64,000 nucleotides of DNA from Allobosea sp. 117 (GCF_000702305.1 NZ_JNLC01000010.1:682001-746000); one strand, 5' to 3'. Shown: positions 33,608-43,302, counted from the stretch's first letter. The notes: a model not told the origin generated them from the sequence alone. Numbers and translations are program-made.

Positions 33608-35181
33608 GACGCCGCGGCCTCGGCGGGCTGGATGTCGAAGCCGAGCAAGGGCTGGTCGACGCCGGCCATGGAGATGCGGCGCATCTGGGTGGGGTCGCTT
33701 CCGGCGGTGTCGAGGCGCCGGTGCATGCCGCGCGTCTCGGTCCGCAGCATCGCCGCACGGTAGGCCCAGCGGCTGGAGGCAAGGAGCGCGGCGGCTTCGC
33801 GCAGGCGGAAGGCGGTGGCGCCGCTGCCCTGCGCATGGTCGCGGATCGTCCCCCAGGCTGCGTCGAGGCGCGCAAGCGAGCCGTCGAGCTTCGGTCCGCT
33901 GCGGAAGAAATTGCGATCCAGCGGCAGCATCTCCTCGCGCACCAGCGCGACTGCTTCCGCCGGATCGACGGCGTGCGCGGCGGCTGCGGGCCGCAGCCCC
34001 GCCTGCCCGACCGGCCGCACCGTCCGCTCGTGCGCCCGGCTGCCGAGGCCCAGGGCGAAAGCGGCGGCTCCATTGCCGGACCAGACGCCGGTGGCGATCG
34101 CCCAGGAGGCGTTCGGGCCGCCGCCGCCCGTGGCCGCACCCGCGATGTCCTGGCGCTCCAGCGCATCGCCGGCGGCGAAGAGGCCGGGAGGGCCGACGTT
34201 GCAATCGTCGTCGGTGCGCCGCAGGCCCCCCGTGCCGCGCACCGTGCCTTCCGAACGCAGGGCGATGGGAAAGGCGTCGTTGAACGGATCTATGCCGGCG
34301 CGATCGAAGGGCAGGAAACAGTTGGGCTGGCCGCGACGCAGCGCATCGGGAAGGGCGCCAGTCGCCCGGTCGAGGCGCGCATAGATCGGGCCTTCCAGCG
34401 ATTCCCGCGCCAGCACCGGAAAGCGCTGGCCGGGCGGGATGTCAATGGCCGAACCGTCCGTCCGGTAGAAGCTCGCCCAGAAATAGGGGAGCCCCTTGTT
34501 AACGGAGGAGTGCAGCGGGACGATGCCGTACTGGTTGGAGAACTCCATGCCGGAGAGGCTCGCGCCGAGCTCAGCGGCCATGAGCTGGCCGTCGCCGGTG
34601 AGCCCGGTGGCGCCGAGGATGCGCGAGCCGAAGGCGCAGCCGCCGGTGGCGATCACCACGGCGCCGGCCCGTGCCTCCCAGTTGCGGTCGAGTTGCCGGG
34701 CGTAGCCGGCGGCGCCCGCCACCACCCCGCCGGCCACAAGGAGCTCAAGCGCGGGATGATGGTCGCGGATCGTCACGCCGGCGCGCACGAGCTGCGTCCG
34801 AAGGAACCGCATGTAGTCCGGCCCCCGCAGATTGGCGATGTAGAGATCGCCCTCGTCGTCGCGCGGGAAGGGGTAGCCGCGCTCGGCGAGGAGGTTGAGG
34901 TGCTGCGTGGCGGCATCGATGACGCGCCCCATCTGCCGCACATCGGCCAGCCCCTCGGCCTGCTTCACGCGTTCGGCGACGAGACGGGCTCGCCGCTCCG
35001 GCGTGGTGGCGAACCAGGTTCCAGTGTTGGAGGGCGCGGTAGCGCCGCTCGTGCCGACATAACCCTTGTCTACGAGCACGACGCTGCACCCGGCCTCGCG
35101 CGCCGCAAGCGCGGCCCAGCAGGCCGCCGGCCCGCCGCCGATGACAAGTACGTCGAAGTGAAGCCGGACGACGTCAGTCAT
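33604..35181 (-). CDS. FAD-dependent oxidoreductase, fumarate-reductase/AprA-like flavoprotein
   Basis: A 525-residue flavoprotein. The Rossmann loop GGGPAA is at 15-20, with acidic D38 ending the second strand (VVLVDKG). GDGQLMAAELGASLSGMEFSNQY and the final helical domain (RTETRGMHRRLD) are shared with fumarate reductase/AprA. It has no signal peptide, so it is cytosolic. First gene of the operon with ferredoxin and SsuABC-type genes. Substrate unknown; a role in handling an organosulfur intermediate is inferred from context. A possible promoter lies in the AT-rich stretch 35300-35345. Confidence 0.85.
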   Translation of the reverse strand: MTDVVRLHFDVLVIGGGPAACWAALAAREAGCSVVLVDKGYVGTSGATAPSNTGTWFATTPERRARLVAERVKQAEGLADVRQMGRVIDAATQHLNLLAERGYPFPRDDEGDLYIANLRGPDYMRFLRTQLVRAGVTIRDHHPALELLVAGGVVAGAAGYARQLDRNWEARAGAVVIATGGCAFGSRILGATGLTGDGQLMAAELGASLSGMEFSNQYGIVPLHSSVNKGLPYFWASFYRTDGSAIDIPPGQRFPVLARESLEGPIYARLDRATGALPDALRRGQPNCFLPFDRAGIDPFNDAFPIALRSEGTVRGTGGLRRTDDDCNVGPPGLFAAGDALERQDIAGAATGGGGPNASWAIATGVWSGNGAAAFALGLGSRAHERTVRPVGQAGLRPAAAAHAVDPAEAVALVREEMLPLDRNFFRSGPKLDGSLARLDAAWGTIRDHAQGSGATAFRLREAAALLASSRWAYRAAMLRTETRGMHRRLDTAGSDPTQMRRISMAGVDQPLLGFDIQPAEAAAS

Positions 35182-35676
35182 GGCGCTCTACCCGGCCAGA
35201 GACCATGGCCGGATGCCGCGTCCCGGCCTCCGGCCGCGTGGCTGAAGGCTGAACGACGTCCGATGCAAGCGCGCCAAAGGTGGGGAGCAGCATAAACGCT
35301 CCATTTATATATTTAGTCTATAGATAACATCTATTAAGTAGCATACGTCAAGTCAGTTCGAGCCCTGTCAGACGAAGCGCTCGAAATCGTGCGCCATGGG
35401 GAGGCAGTGCCCGCAATTGAATGCGAAGGGCAGCGGCCTGATGCCAGCGGCCCTATGCTGCTGGGAATCGTGCCGCTCGATCGCCTAGCTTCACCACGCT
35501 GGCAGGATCGCGCCCTTGAATGTCGACCTGAGCAGGCTAACCAAGCGCGTCAGGGATGCAGCCCGCGAGCCGGAACTTCTGAAAACAGATGCTTGTCGGC
35601 GACAGGCATTCGGACCGAGCATCTGGGAGGCCCGCTAGCTTATCGAGCGAAGCCTCCCTCCCTGCCCGACGAGTCC
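35182..35676. other. Intergenic region between two organosulfur operons
   Basis: About 495 bases without a convincing gene. The half next to the flavoprotein gene is AT-rich and contains TCTATAGA (35317-35324, perfect palindrome) and, on the minus strand, a TTGACG-N18-TTATCT pair as a possible sigma-70 promoter. The remainder towards the SfnB-like stop (35345-35676) shows no motif, terminator or readable remnant. Confidence 0.5.
35317..35324. promoter_or_regulatory. TCTATAGA palindrome upstream of AprA-like/SsuABC operon
   Basis: Perfect 8-base palindrome preceded by ATTTAGT, about 135 bases before the flavoprotein start. The word CTATAGA recurs with an ATTTAGT upstream at 46482-46506, between tctB and the Bug gene. 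It may be a shared regulatory site. Confidence 0.3.
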
Positions 35677-36930
35677 TCAGCTCCAGGCGTGGAGCGGGGG
35701 CTTTTCGCCGTTCAGGGCGTAGTTGCCGAGGATTGCATATTTCCACCGCACCGGGTCGTGCAGCGTATGGGTCCGCGCATTACGCCAATGGCGGTCGAGA
35801 TTATGCTCGGCGAGCGTCGAGCGGGTGCCGGCCAGTTCGAACAGCTTGTTGGTCGCGGCAATCGCTACCTCGGTGGAAAGGATCTTCGCCTCCGCCGTCG
35901 CGATCTGGGCCCTTGCTACGGTCTCGGCGTTCGGGTTCTCCACCGCCTCGTCGATGGCCCAGCCGGCCTTGTCCTGCAGGGCCTGTGCCGCGTGCAGGCG
36001 CAGGCTCAAATCGCCGACCGCCTGGATGGTGTAGGGGTCCTGCCAGGCATGGTCGAGGCCGCTATCGATCCAGGGCCGTGACTTGCCGCGCACGAAGCGC
36101 ACCGTTTCATCGATGGCGGCCTTCGCTATGCCGGTATCCACGGCGACCTGGATGATCTGGAAGATGGCGCCGTCGGCGGTCGGGCGCTCATAACCCTTGT
36201 AGCCGGGCACGAGATGGGTCTTGGGCACTTTCACATTGTCGATCAGCACCGTGCCGGAAAGCGTGGTGCGCTGGCCGAAGCTCGACCAGTCGTCGATCAC
36301 GGTCAGGCCGGGCGCGTTCCTGTCGGCAATCGCGTACCAGGCGCGCCCTTCCTCATCGAGGGCGACGATCGGCACCAGATGAGCAAGGATGGCGCCGGTC
36401 GAATAGAACTTCCGGCCGGTTACCACCACATGGTCGCCGGCATCGGTGAAGCGGGTCTCAAAATCTGCCGCGCGCTTCGAGCCGAACTCGGAGAAGGCGT
36501 TGCCGAAACGCGTGCCCTTCAACACCTCGGCAAAGAGCAGCTTCTGTTGATCGGGATCCGAGACGGTGCGGATGGCGGCGACGACGCCGAGGTGGTTCTG
36601 CGAGATCTGGCCGATCGAGGAGTCGGCCGCGGAGATGATCTCCACCACCTTGGCAAGGGTGGCGTAGGAGACCTCCGGCCCGCCGAACGCCTTCGGCACG
36701 TTGATCGACCACAGGCCGCTCTGCGAGAAGGCATCGAGCTCGGCGAGCGGCCAGATGCGTTCGCGATCGCGCTTGCCGGCTTCCTTCTCGAATTCCACCG
36801 CGAGTTTCTCGGCGACTGCGATGGCCTCCGCGTCGCCGGAGATGATGTGGGCGGGCGTATCGGGACGCGCGACGCCGGGAATGGCTGCGCCGGCGTTCTC
36901 GACGCTGGTGTAGATCTTCGGAACGGTCAT
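35677..36930 (-). CDS. SfnB/DszC-like acyl-CoA-dehydrogenase-fold monooxygenase
   Basis: A 417-residue cytosolic enzyme of the acyl-CoA dehydrogenase fold, in the SfnB/DszC branch used for sulfur acquisition. Key segments are ERIWPLAELDAFSQSGLWSINVPKAFGG, SIGQISQNHLGVVAAIR, TGRKFYSTGAILAHLVPI and HDPVRWKYAILGNY at the end. Members use reduced flavin to oxygenate sulfur or act on sulfone metabolites. It is downstream of the Liv-type ABC genes and sfnG on the same strand. Start ATG at 36930. Confidence 0.85.
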   Translation of the reverse strand: MTVPKIYTSVENAGAAIPGVARPDTPAHIISGDAEAIAVAEKLAVEFEKEAGKRDRERIWPLAELDAFSQSGLWSINVPKAFGGPEVSYATLAKVVEIISAADSSIGQISQNHLGVVAAIRTVSDPDQQKLLFAEVLKGTRFGNAFSEFGSKRAADFETRFTDAGDHVVVTGRKFYSTGAILAHLVPIVALDEEGRAWYAIADRNAPGLTVIDDWSSFGQRTTLSGTVLIDNVKVPKTHLVPGYKGYERPTADGAIFQIIQVAVDTGIAKAAIDETVRFVRGKSRPWIDSGLDHAWQDPYTIQAVGDLSLRLHAAQALQDKAGWAIDEAVENPNAETVARAQIATAEAKILSTEVAIAATNKLFELAGTRSTLAEHNLDRHWRNARTHTLHDPVRWKYAILGNYALNGEKPPLHAWS

Positions 36931-36959
36931 GGCGGTATCCTCTGATGGAACGGGTGGGG

Positions 36960-37772
36960 TCAGGCCGCGGAGCGGGAGCTGCCGGCCGGCAGGCCTTCCC
37001 GATGGGGTGTGCCGAGCCCGAGATAGAAGGCCTTGATGTCCTCGCGCGCCCGCAATTCGGCGGCCGGTCCCTCAAGCACCGCTCGGCCGTTCTCGAGGAC
37101 AGTGGCCCCATCAGCGTAGCGCAGCGCGACGGTCGAGTTCTGCTCGGCGACGAGGATGGTCAGACCCTCGTTCTCGTTGAGCTTCTTCAGGGTCTGGAAG
37201 ATGGATTCCACCACCAGCGGGGCGAGCCCCATCGAGGGTTCGTCGAGCACGAGAAGCCGCGGGCGGGCCATCAGCGCGCGGCCGATGGCGGTCATCTGCT
37301 GTTCACCGCCTGAGGTCAGGCCGGCGCTGGCGCGGCGCTTCTCCTTCAGGCGGGGGAAGAAGGCATAGACCTTCTCGAGGTCCGCCTGCGCCTCCGCGCG
37401 GCTGGAACTGCGCCCCAGCGCGCCGGTGAGCAGGTTCTCCTCCACGGTAAGCGAGCGGAAGCAGTGCCGTCCTTCCAGCACCTGCACGAGGCCGCGACGG
37501 ACGAGGTCGGCCGGGCTGGTCTGCTCGACGATCTCGCCGTCGAAGCGGACATGGCCGCGGGTGATCTGCCCGCGCTCGGCGGGGAGCAGGTGGGACACCG
37601 CCTTGAGGGTGGTGGTCTTGCCCGCGCCATTGGCGCCGAGCAGCGCGCGGATCTCGCCGCGGCGGACCGACAGGCTTACCCCGCGCAGCGCGACGATGGC
37701 GTGGTTGTAGGTCGCCTCCACCTCATCGAGGATGAGCAGCGGAGCGTCGAGCGCGGATGTCGGACTGGTCAT
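36960..37772 (-). CDS. Branched-chain-type ABC ATP-binding protein (LivF-like)
   Basis: A 270-residue ATPase of the HAAT importer family. Walker A GANGAGKTT is at 46-54, signature TSGGEQQ at 153-159 and Walker B LLVLDEP at 173-179. The C-terminal helix is short. It follows the binding protein in the same strand and precedes the SfnB-like gene by 29 bases, so uptake and oxidation appear cotranscribed. Confidence 0.92.
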   Translation of the reverse strand: MTSPTSALDAPLLILDEVEATYNHAIVALRGVSLSVRRGEIRALLGANGAGKTTTLKAVSHLLPAERGQITRGHVRFDGEIVEQTSPADLVRRGLVQVLEGRHCFRSLTVEENLLTGALGRSSSRAEAQADLEKVYAFFPRLKEKRRASAGLTSGGEQQMTAIGRALMARPRLLVLDEPSMGLAPLVVESIFQTLKKLNENEGLTILVAEQNSTVALRYADGATVLENGRAVLEGPAAELRAREDIKAFYLGLGTPHREGLPAGSSRSAA

Positions 37773-37823
37773 GGCGGAAGCCCAAGGGAGAGAGCGCGCG
37801 GCTCGATCGCCGCGCGCTCGGTT

Positions 37824-39158
37824 TCAGTTGGTCACCTTGTCGGCGTCGTCGGCGGTGCGCAGCGTGATGCCGTGCTCCTTGGCATAGGCCTCGGACGACT
37901 TCTCAATGATCGGCCGCAGCAGCGCCCAGTCCGGGGCGATCCAGTCGGAGACGACCTTCCACTTCGTCCCATCCCACTGCTGGAAGGTCACGAGGCCATC
38001 GCCCTCATGGTTGTCCCAGGTGACGTTGATCGAGTGGAACAGGCCCTTGGCGCCCAACGCCTCGACGCGCGCGGGATCGAGCTTGAGGTGTTCGAGGCCC
38101 CAGCGGACCTCGTCGCCGGTCAGGGTGCGCTTGCCGAACTTCTCCTGCGCGATGCGGATCGCCTCGACATTGAGGATGCCGTTCACCACGCCGAGATTGT
38201 GATAGACGCTGCCGATGCGCTTCTGGTCTTCCAGATTGCCCTTGCCGCCGCCATAGACGACCTTCTGGATCTCCTGCAGCACCGGATATTCCGTGCCGGA
38301 GGCCTGGGTGGTGATGGCGGTGTAGCCCTTGGCGGCGTCACCGGCGGGGATGACGTCTTCCTCGGAGTTCGACCAGACATTGCCGATGATGCGGTCGGCC
38401 GGGAAGCCGGTCTTCTGCGCGGTCTTCAGCGCCACCGGATTCATCACGCCCCAGCCGCGCAGCACCACGTAGTCGGGCTTGGCGCGGCGGATGGTGAGCC
38501 ACTGCGCCTGCTGCTCGTTGCCGGGGTGCGGCACTTCGATCTGCTGCACCTCGAAACCGTATTTCTTGGCCAGCAGCTCGTAGATCGGGATCGTCTCCTT
38601 GCCATAGGGCGAGCCGTGATAGAGGACGACGATCTTCTTGCCCTTCAGCTTGTCGAGGCCGCCTTCCTTGGCGGCGACGTAGTTCACGATGCCGGAGGTC
38701 TCGCTGTAGGGATTCAGCAGCAGCGGGAAGATGTACTTGAACACGCGCCCGTCGGTGGAATCGGTGCGGCCGTGGTTGATGGTCAGCAACGGCACCTTGT
38801 CGGCGCTTACGCGGTCGATCAGCGCATAGGCGATGCCGACCGAGAGCGGGTTCCAGGTGGCGATGCCAGGACGGTTCTTGAACCGCTCATAGACCTCGAC
38901 GCCCTTCTCGACCTCGTACTGGGTCTCGCCTTCGTCCCAGGTCAGCTTGACGCCGTTCACGCCGCCGTCGCGGATGTTGATGAGGTTGAGATAGTCGATG
39001 AAGCCGCCGAAGAAGCCGGTGCCGCCGGCGGCATAAGGGCCGACGCGGTAACTCTGCAGCGGGAAGAACTGCTCATCGGCGAACGCCGAAGAGGCCAAAG
39101 GCACGAGGGCGAGCGCGGCGGAGACCGCAGTCGCCTTGAGAAGACGTGAAATGCTCAT
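37824..39158 (-). CDS. Branched-chain-type ABC periplasmic binding protein (LivK-like)
   Basis: A 444-residue secreted binding protein. The signal peptide ends near AFA27 and the mature chain starts DEQFFPLQSYRVGPYAAGG. Long family-specific segments include VKLTWDEGETQYEVEKGVEVYERF and VLYHGSPYGKETIPIYELLAKKYGFEV. The length is greater than classical LivK (~370) and matches HAAT proteins for amides or urea-like ligands. The ATG at 39158 is used because the signal begins there. In this sfn-like context the ligand may be dimethylsulfone or a sulfonate, an inference. Confidence 0.88.
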   Translation of the reverse strand: MSISRLLKATAVSAALALVPLASSAFADEQFFPLQSYRVGPYAAGGTGFFGGFIDYLNLINIRDGGVNGVKLTWDEGETQYEVEKGVEVYERFKNRPGIATWNPLSVGIAYALIDRVSADKVPLLTINHGRTDSTDGRVFKYIFPLLLNPYSETSGIVNYVAAKEGGLDKLKGKKIVVLYHGSPYGKETIPIYELLAKKYGFEVQQIEVPHPGNEQQAQWLTIRRAKPDYVVLRGWGVMNPVALKTAQKTGFPADRIIGNVWSNSEEDVIPAGDAAKGYTAITTQASGTEYPVLQEIQKVVYGGGKGNLEDQKRIGSVYHNLGVVNGILNVEAIRIAQEKFGKRTLTGDEVRWGLEHLKLDPARVEALGAKGLFHSINVTWDNHEGDGLVTFQQWDGTKWKVVSDWIAPDWALLRPIIEKSSEAYAKEHGITLRTADDADKVTN

Positions 39159-39201
39159 GGAAAGCCCCATTGAGTCTCGGTTGAAATGACAGGGGAAGCG
39201 C

Positions 39202-40248
39202 TCAGGCAAGGCCGCAGCCGGCGATGCGACGCGCGATGCGGCGGCCGAGTTCGGCGAGGCCTTTCGGCTCAGCGATCAGGAACAGGATGATCAGCGCGCC
39301 AATGACGATGCGCTGGCTCATCTCGACGGTGCCGGAATCGACGATGCCGCCGAGCAGCTCGCCGCCGAGTCGCGACAACAGCAGCGGGAACACCACGATG
39401 AAGCCGGCGCCGAGAAAGGCGCCGCGGATCGAGGCCAGCCCGCCGATGATGATGATGAAGAGGATCTGGAACGAGCGGTCGAGATTGAAGCCCGCGGGTT
39501 CCACCGTGCGCAGATAGGCGAAGGCCCAGAGCACGCCGGCGATGCCGATGATGAAGGAGGAGATCGAGAAGGCGAACAGCTTGGTGCGCAGCACCGGCAC
39601 GCCGATCACCCGCGCCGCGGTCTGGTTGTCGCGCACGGCGACGAAGTTGCGTCCGGTCTGCGAGCGGGCGAGCCGCCAGGCGAGGAAAGTCAGCACCGTT
39701 ACGATGCTGAGCGAGAACAGATAACGTCCCGCAGCGCTGTCGAAGGAGAAGCCGGCGAGCACCAGCGGCGGAGCGTTGATGACGCCGGACGGATTGTCGT
39801 TCGAGAACCAGCCGAACTTGGTCAGCGCCCATTGCACGAAGAACTGCGCGGCGAGCGTGGAAACGGCGAGATAGAAGCCGCGCAGCCGCAGGCTCGGAAG
39901 GCCGAAGAACAGCCCGACCGCCGCCGCCGTCAGCCCCGCCAGCACGATGGATACGAGAAAGGGCAGCTCTGGAATGCGCAGGTTGAAGTTGTAGGCGCCG
40001 AAAGCCCCCACCGCCATGAAGGCGGCCGAGCCGAGCGAGACCTGCCCGCCATAGCCGGTGAGGAGGTTGAGCCCGACCCCGGCCAGCGCCAATGCGAGGA
40101 ACGGCGTCAATATCGCCTCGAACAGATAGTCCGAGCCGATCGCGGGCAGCACGCCGAAGGCGACGACGAGGATCGCCGCGATGGCGAGCCGGCCCGTGAT
40201 CACATGCGGGGCGCTGCGATCGAATGGAGATGTCGCGGTGATGGACAT
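39202..40248 (-). CDS. Branched-chain-type ABC permease (LivM-like)
   Basis: A 348-residue inner-membrane permease with eight to ten predicted helices. LTGYGGQVSLGSAAFMAVGAFGAY is the canonical LivM signature and RDNQTAARVIGVPVLRTKLFAFSISSF is its cytoplasmic coupling loop. Three bases separate it from the LivH stop, so the pair is cotranslated. It forms the channel with the LivH-like protein. Confidence 0.92.
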   Translation of the reverse strand: MSITATSPFDRSAPHVITGRLAIAAILVVAFGVLPAIGSDYLFEAILTPFLALALAGVGLNLLTGYGGQVSLGSAAFMAVGAFGAYNFNLRIPELPFLVSIVLAGLTAAAVGLFFGLPSLRLRGFYLAVSTLAAQFFVQWALTKFGWFSNDNPSGVINAPPLVLAGFSFDSAAGRYLFSLSIVTVLTFLAWRLARSQTGRNFVAVRDNQTAARVIGVPVLRTKLFAFSISSFIIGIAGVLWAFAYLRTVEPAGFNLDRSFQILFIIIIGGLASIRGAFLGAGFIVVFPLLLSRLGGELLGGIVDSGTVEMSQRIVIGALIILFLIAEPKGLAELGRRIARRIAGCGLA

Positions 40249-40251
40249 GGC

Positions 40252-41145
40252 TCAGACCCGCTCCACCAGCCTCTGGCCGAACAGGCCGGAGGGGCGCACG
40301 AGGAGGAAGGCAAGGGCGATGACATAGGCGAACCAGCTCTCGATGCCGCCGCCAAGGAAGGGGCCGATATAGACCTCGGCAAGCTTCTCGGCGGCGCCGA
40401 CGATGAGCCCGCCGACGATGGCGCCGGCGATGGAATCGAAGCCGCCCAGCACCAGCACGGGCAGCGCCTTGAGCACCACGAGGGATAGCGAGAACTGCAC
40501 GCCGAGCCGTGCTCCCCAGAGCAGCCCGGCCACCAGCGCAACAACACCGGATGCGGTCCAGACGATGGCCCAGATGCGGGTGAGCCGCAGCCCGACCGCG
40601 AGCGCGGCGAACTGATCATCGGCCACGGCGCGGAAGGCGAGGCCGACACGGGTGTAGCGGAAGAACAGCGTGATCAGCGTCACCATCAGGGCCGCGGTGG
40701 CGGCGGCGAACAGGTCGAAGCTGGAGATGAAGACGCCGCCGACCTCGAAGGGGATGTCTTCAATGCCGAGGTCGAGCCCGTGGACCTGCGTCCCCCAGAG
40801 CAACTGCGCGCCGCCCTCGATGACGTAGGACAGGCCGAGCGTGGCGAGGAACAGCGTGATCGGCGGCTGGTTGACCAACGGGCGCAGCACCACGCGCTCG
40901 ATCAGCGTGCCGAGGATCGCGAGCAGCACCAGAGTGAGCCCGATGGACGCCCAGAAGGGCACGCCACGCTCGTGCAGGCTGACGAAGGTGAGCGCCGCGA
41001 ACAGCAGCAGCGCGCCCTGCGCGAAATTGAGGACGCCGGAGGTCTTGTAGATCAGCACGAAACCGATGGCGACGAGGGAATACATCACCCCCGAGAGCAG
41101 GCCGCCAACGAGAACTTCGAGGAAGAACTGAAACTCTTCCATCAC
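40252..41145 (-). CDS. Branched-chain-type ABC permease (LivH-like)
   Basis: A 297-residue permease with about eight helices. GLLSGVMYSLVAIGFVLIYKTSGVLNFAQGALL is the LivH hallmark and FRAVADDQFAALAVGLRLTRIWAI is the ATPase-contact loop. The start overlaps the LivG stop in an ATGA junction (41142-41145). The gene order LivG-H-M-K-F is compact and on one strand. Confidence 0.92.
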   Translation of the reverse strand: MMEEFQFFLEVLVGGLLSGVMYSLVAIGFVLIYKTSGVLNFAQGALLLFAALTFVSLHERGVPFWASIGLTLVLLAILGTLIERVVLRPLVNQPPITLFLATLGLSYVIEGGAQLLWGTQVHGLDLGIEDIPFEVGGVFISSFDLFAAATAALMVTLITLFFRYTRVGLAFRAVADDQFAALAVGLRLTRIWAIVWTASGVVALVAGLLWGARLGVQFSLSLVVLKALPVLVLGGFDSIAGAIVGGLIVGAAEKLAEVYIGPFLGGGIESWFAYVIALAFLLVRPSGLFGQRLVERV

Positions 41146-42089
41146 ACGGTCTCCACGGCTGCGAGGTCGGGGGCGTCGAAGTCATGGGCGACGCCGAGAT
41201 AGGCATCGATGACGCGGGGATCGACGGCGATCTGCTGCGGAGTGCCGTCGGCGATCTTGCGCCCGTAATCGAGCACGGCGACCCGATCGGAGAGGCCCAT
41301 CACCACCCCGATATCGTGCTCGATCAGCACGATGGTGGTGCCGTAGGCATCGCGCGCCTCGCGGATGAAGCCGGCGAGTTCCTGCTTCTCGCTCGCGGTC
41401 ATCCCGGCCATCGGCTCGTCGAGCAGCAGCAGGCGCGGGCGGGCGACCAGCGCGCGGGCAAGCTCGACACGCTTCTGCAGCCCGTAGGACAGCGTGCCGG
41501 CGGCGCGCCCGGCGACATGGGAAAGATGCAGGAACTCCACCACAGCTTCGGCCCTGGCACGGTTGGCCGCTTGCTCGCGGCGCGCGCGGGGCAGGCCGAG
41601 CACCTGCCCGAGCGGGCCGGAACGCACCGTTGAGGTCAGCCCCATGGCTACGTTCTCGACGACGCTGAGGCCTGCAAACAGGGCGAGGTTCTGGAAAGTG
41701 CGGGCGATGCCGAGCCGGGCGAGCCGGTCGGTCGGCACGCTGGAGAACTCCTTGCCGCCGATGCGCACGCGCCCTGTGCTCGGGCGGTAGAGGCCGCTGA
41801 TGACGTTGATCAGCGAGCTCTTGCCGGCGCCATTCGGCCCGATGACGGCGCGAATCTCGCCCGACGCCACAGTGAGATCGACGTCGGCGAGCGCGGTCAC
41901 GCCCCCGAAGGCGAGTGAGACGCCCTCTATGGCAAGGACGGGCTCGCATGGGCTGGTCACGCCGTGTCCGGCGAGCTCTTGCGCCCGCGGGTTCGGCTGG
42001 GGCGCGGCCGCAGCACGCGCCTCATCCGCGCTGTCGAAAGACAAGAATTCTGCTGCCGGGGCGAAGGCCCCGGTCGTCGCCGGTGACAT
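41142..42089 (-). CDS. Branched-chain-type ABC ATP-binding protein (LivG-like)
   Basis: A 315-residue ATPase. Walker A GPNGAGKSS is at 84-92, signature LSYGLQK at 200-206 and Walker B LLLLDEP at 220-226. A ~50-residue Ala/Pro-rich N-terminal extension precedes the ABC core, longer than in typical LivG. GGAGAACC seven bases before the ATG at 42089 favours it over a TTG 15 bases upstream. It begins the ABC gene set directly downstream of sfnG (56-base gap). Confidence 0.9.
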   Translation of the reverse strand: MSPATTGAFAPAAEFLSFDSADEARAAAAPQPNPRAQELAGHGVTSPCEPVLAIEGVSLAFGGVTALADVDLTVASGEIRAVIGPNGAGKSSLINVISGLYRPSTGRVRIGGKEFSSVPTDRLARLGIARTFQNLALFAGLSVVENVAMGLTSTVRSGPLGQVLGLPRARREQAANRARAEAVVEFLHLSHVAGRAAGTLSYGLQKRVELARALVARPRLLLLDEPMAGMTASEKQELAGFIREARDAYGTTIVLIEHDIGVVMGLSDRVAVLDYGRKIADGTPQQIAVDPRVIDAYLGVAHDFDAPDLAAVETV

Positions 42090-42145
42090 CGAATGGTTCT
42101 CCAAGGGCCGGCGGCACTTTCGTGGGCTGCCGCCGGCAGCAAGTC

Positions 42146-43273
42146 TCAGGCTGCAGCGTCGGCGGGCTGGCGGGCCTTCGCCCGCTTCGCCTCAAGGTCG
42201 CGGACGAGGGGAATGATGCGCTTGCCGAAGAACTCCACCTCTTCTTGGAAATGCAGGAAGCCTAGCAGGATCAGATCGGCACCGGCATCCTTGAGAGCGA
42301 GGATGCGCTCGGCGATCTGCTGCGGCGTGCCGATCAGGTTGGAGCGGAAACCGTCATTGTACTGGACGAGATCATCGAAGGTCGATTTCGCCCAGTTGCC
42401 CTCGCCCTCGGGCGAAGCCTTGCCGGCATTCTTCACCTCGTGGCCGAACGCGTTGACGGCTTCCGGATTGGCCTTCTCGATGATCTCGGCGAGCACGGCC
42501 TTGGCCTCGGCCTCGGTCTCCCGGGCGATGGCAAACGCGTTCACGCCCACCTTCACGTGGTGACCGTTCTGCACCGCCTTGGCACGGATGTCCTCGACCT
42601 GCTTGCGGATCTCGTCGGGCGTGTTGCCGTTGGTGAAGTACCAGTCGGACACCCGGGAGGCCATGTCGCGGGCGGCACGCGAGGAGCCGCCCTGGAAGAT
42701 CTCCGGCAGAGGGTCAAGCGGCTTCGGCTTCAGCGAGTAGTTGCTGAAACGGTAGAAATCGCCGCGGAAGGTGAAGTCGTCCTCGGTCCAGATGCCGCGC
42801 AGCGCGCGGATGAACTCCTCGGAGCGGCGGTAGCGCTCGTCATGGTCGAGCCACGGCTCGCCGATGGCCGCGAACTCACCGCGGAACCAGCCGCTGACGA
42901 TGTTCACGGCGACGCGGCCGGCGGTGAGATGGTTGATGGTGGCGATCTGCTTGGCTGCCAGCGCCGGATTCCACGGACCGGGCAGGATGGCTGCGATCAC
43001 CTTCAGCCGCTCGGTGGCGGCGAGCAGGGCATGACTGAACGACACCGATTCATGCTGGAACTCGGCGCCATAGCCCGCCGTGAAGCGAATCTGGCTCAGC
43101 GCGTAGTCGAAGCCATTCGCTTCCGCGATCTGCGCGAGCTTGCGGTTGTAATCGATGTCCCAGCTCGTACGCTGCTCGATATTGCTGATGACGAGGCCGC
43201 CCGACACGTTGGGGACCCAATAGGCGAACTTCACGGCGTCTTCGCCGGTCACGTGTCCTGCCTCATTGCTCAT
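42146..43273 (-). CDS. sfnG: Dimethylsulfone monooxygenase SfnG (FMNH2-dependent)
   Basis: A 375-residue luciferase-fold monooxygenase. FAYWVPNVSGGLVISNIEQRT at the N-terminus, GFDYALSQIRFTAGYG and VNIVSGWFRGEF (123-134) are typical of SfnG/SsuD relatives. SfnG converts dimethylsulfone to methanesulfinate using reduced FMN. Neighbours fit: the FMN reductase is upstream (29-base gap) and an ABC importer plus SfnB-like protein follow. The start ATG at 43273 has an AGGAG-like site before it. SsuD-type alkanesulfonate activity is an alternative. Confidence 0.85.
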   Translation of the reverse strand: MSNEAGHVTGEDAVKFAYWVPNVSGGLVISNIEQRTSWDIDYNRKLAQIAEANGFDYALSQIRFTAGYGAEFQHESVSFSHALLAATERLKVIAAILPGPWNPALAAKQIATINHLTAGRVAVNIVSGWFRGEFAAIGEPWLDHDERYRRSEEFIRALRGIWTEDDFTFRGDFYRFSNYSLKPKPLDPLPEIFQGGSSRAARDMASRVSDWYFTNGNTPDEIRKQVEDIRAKAVQNGHHVKVGVNAFAIARETEAEAKAVLAEIIEKANPEAVNAFGHEVKNAGKASPEGEGNWAKSTFDDLVQYNDGFRSNLIGTPQQIAERILALKDAGADLILLGFLHFQEEVEFFGKRIIPLVRDLEAKRAKARQPADAAA

Positions 43274-43302
43274 CGACGTCTCTCCTCAGGAATCTGGATT
43301 TG

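Noticed and set aside
35352..35380. tRNA-like GTTCGAGCC word
   Set aside because: No acceptor or anticodon stem can be built around it.
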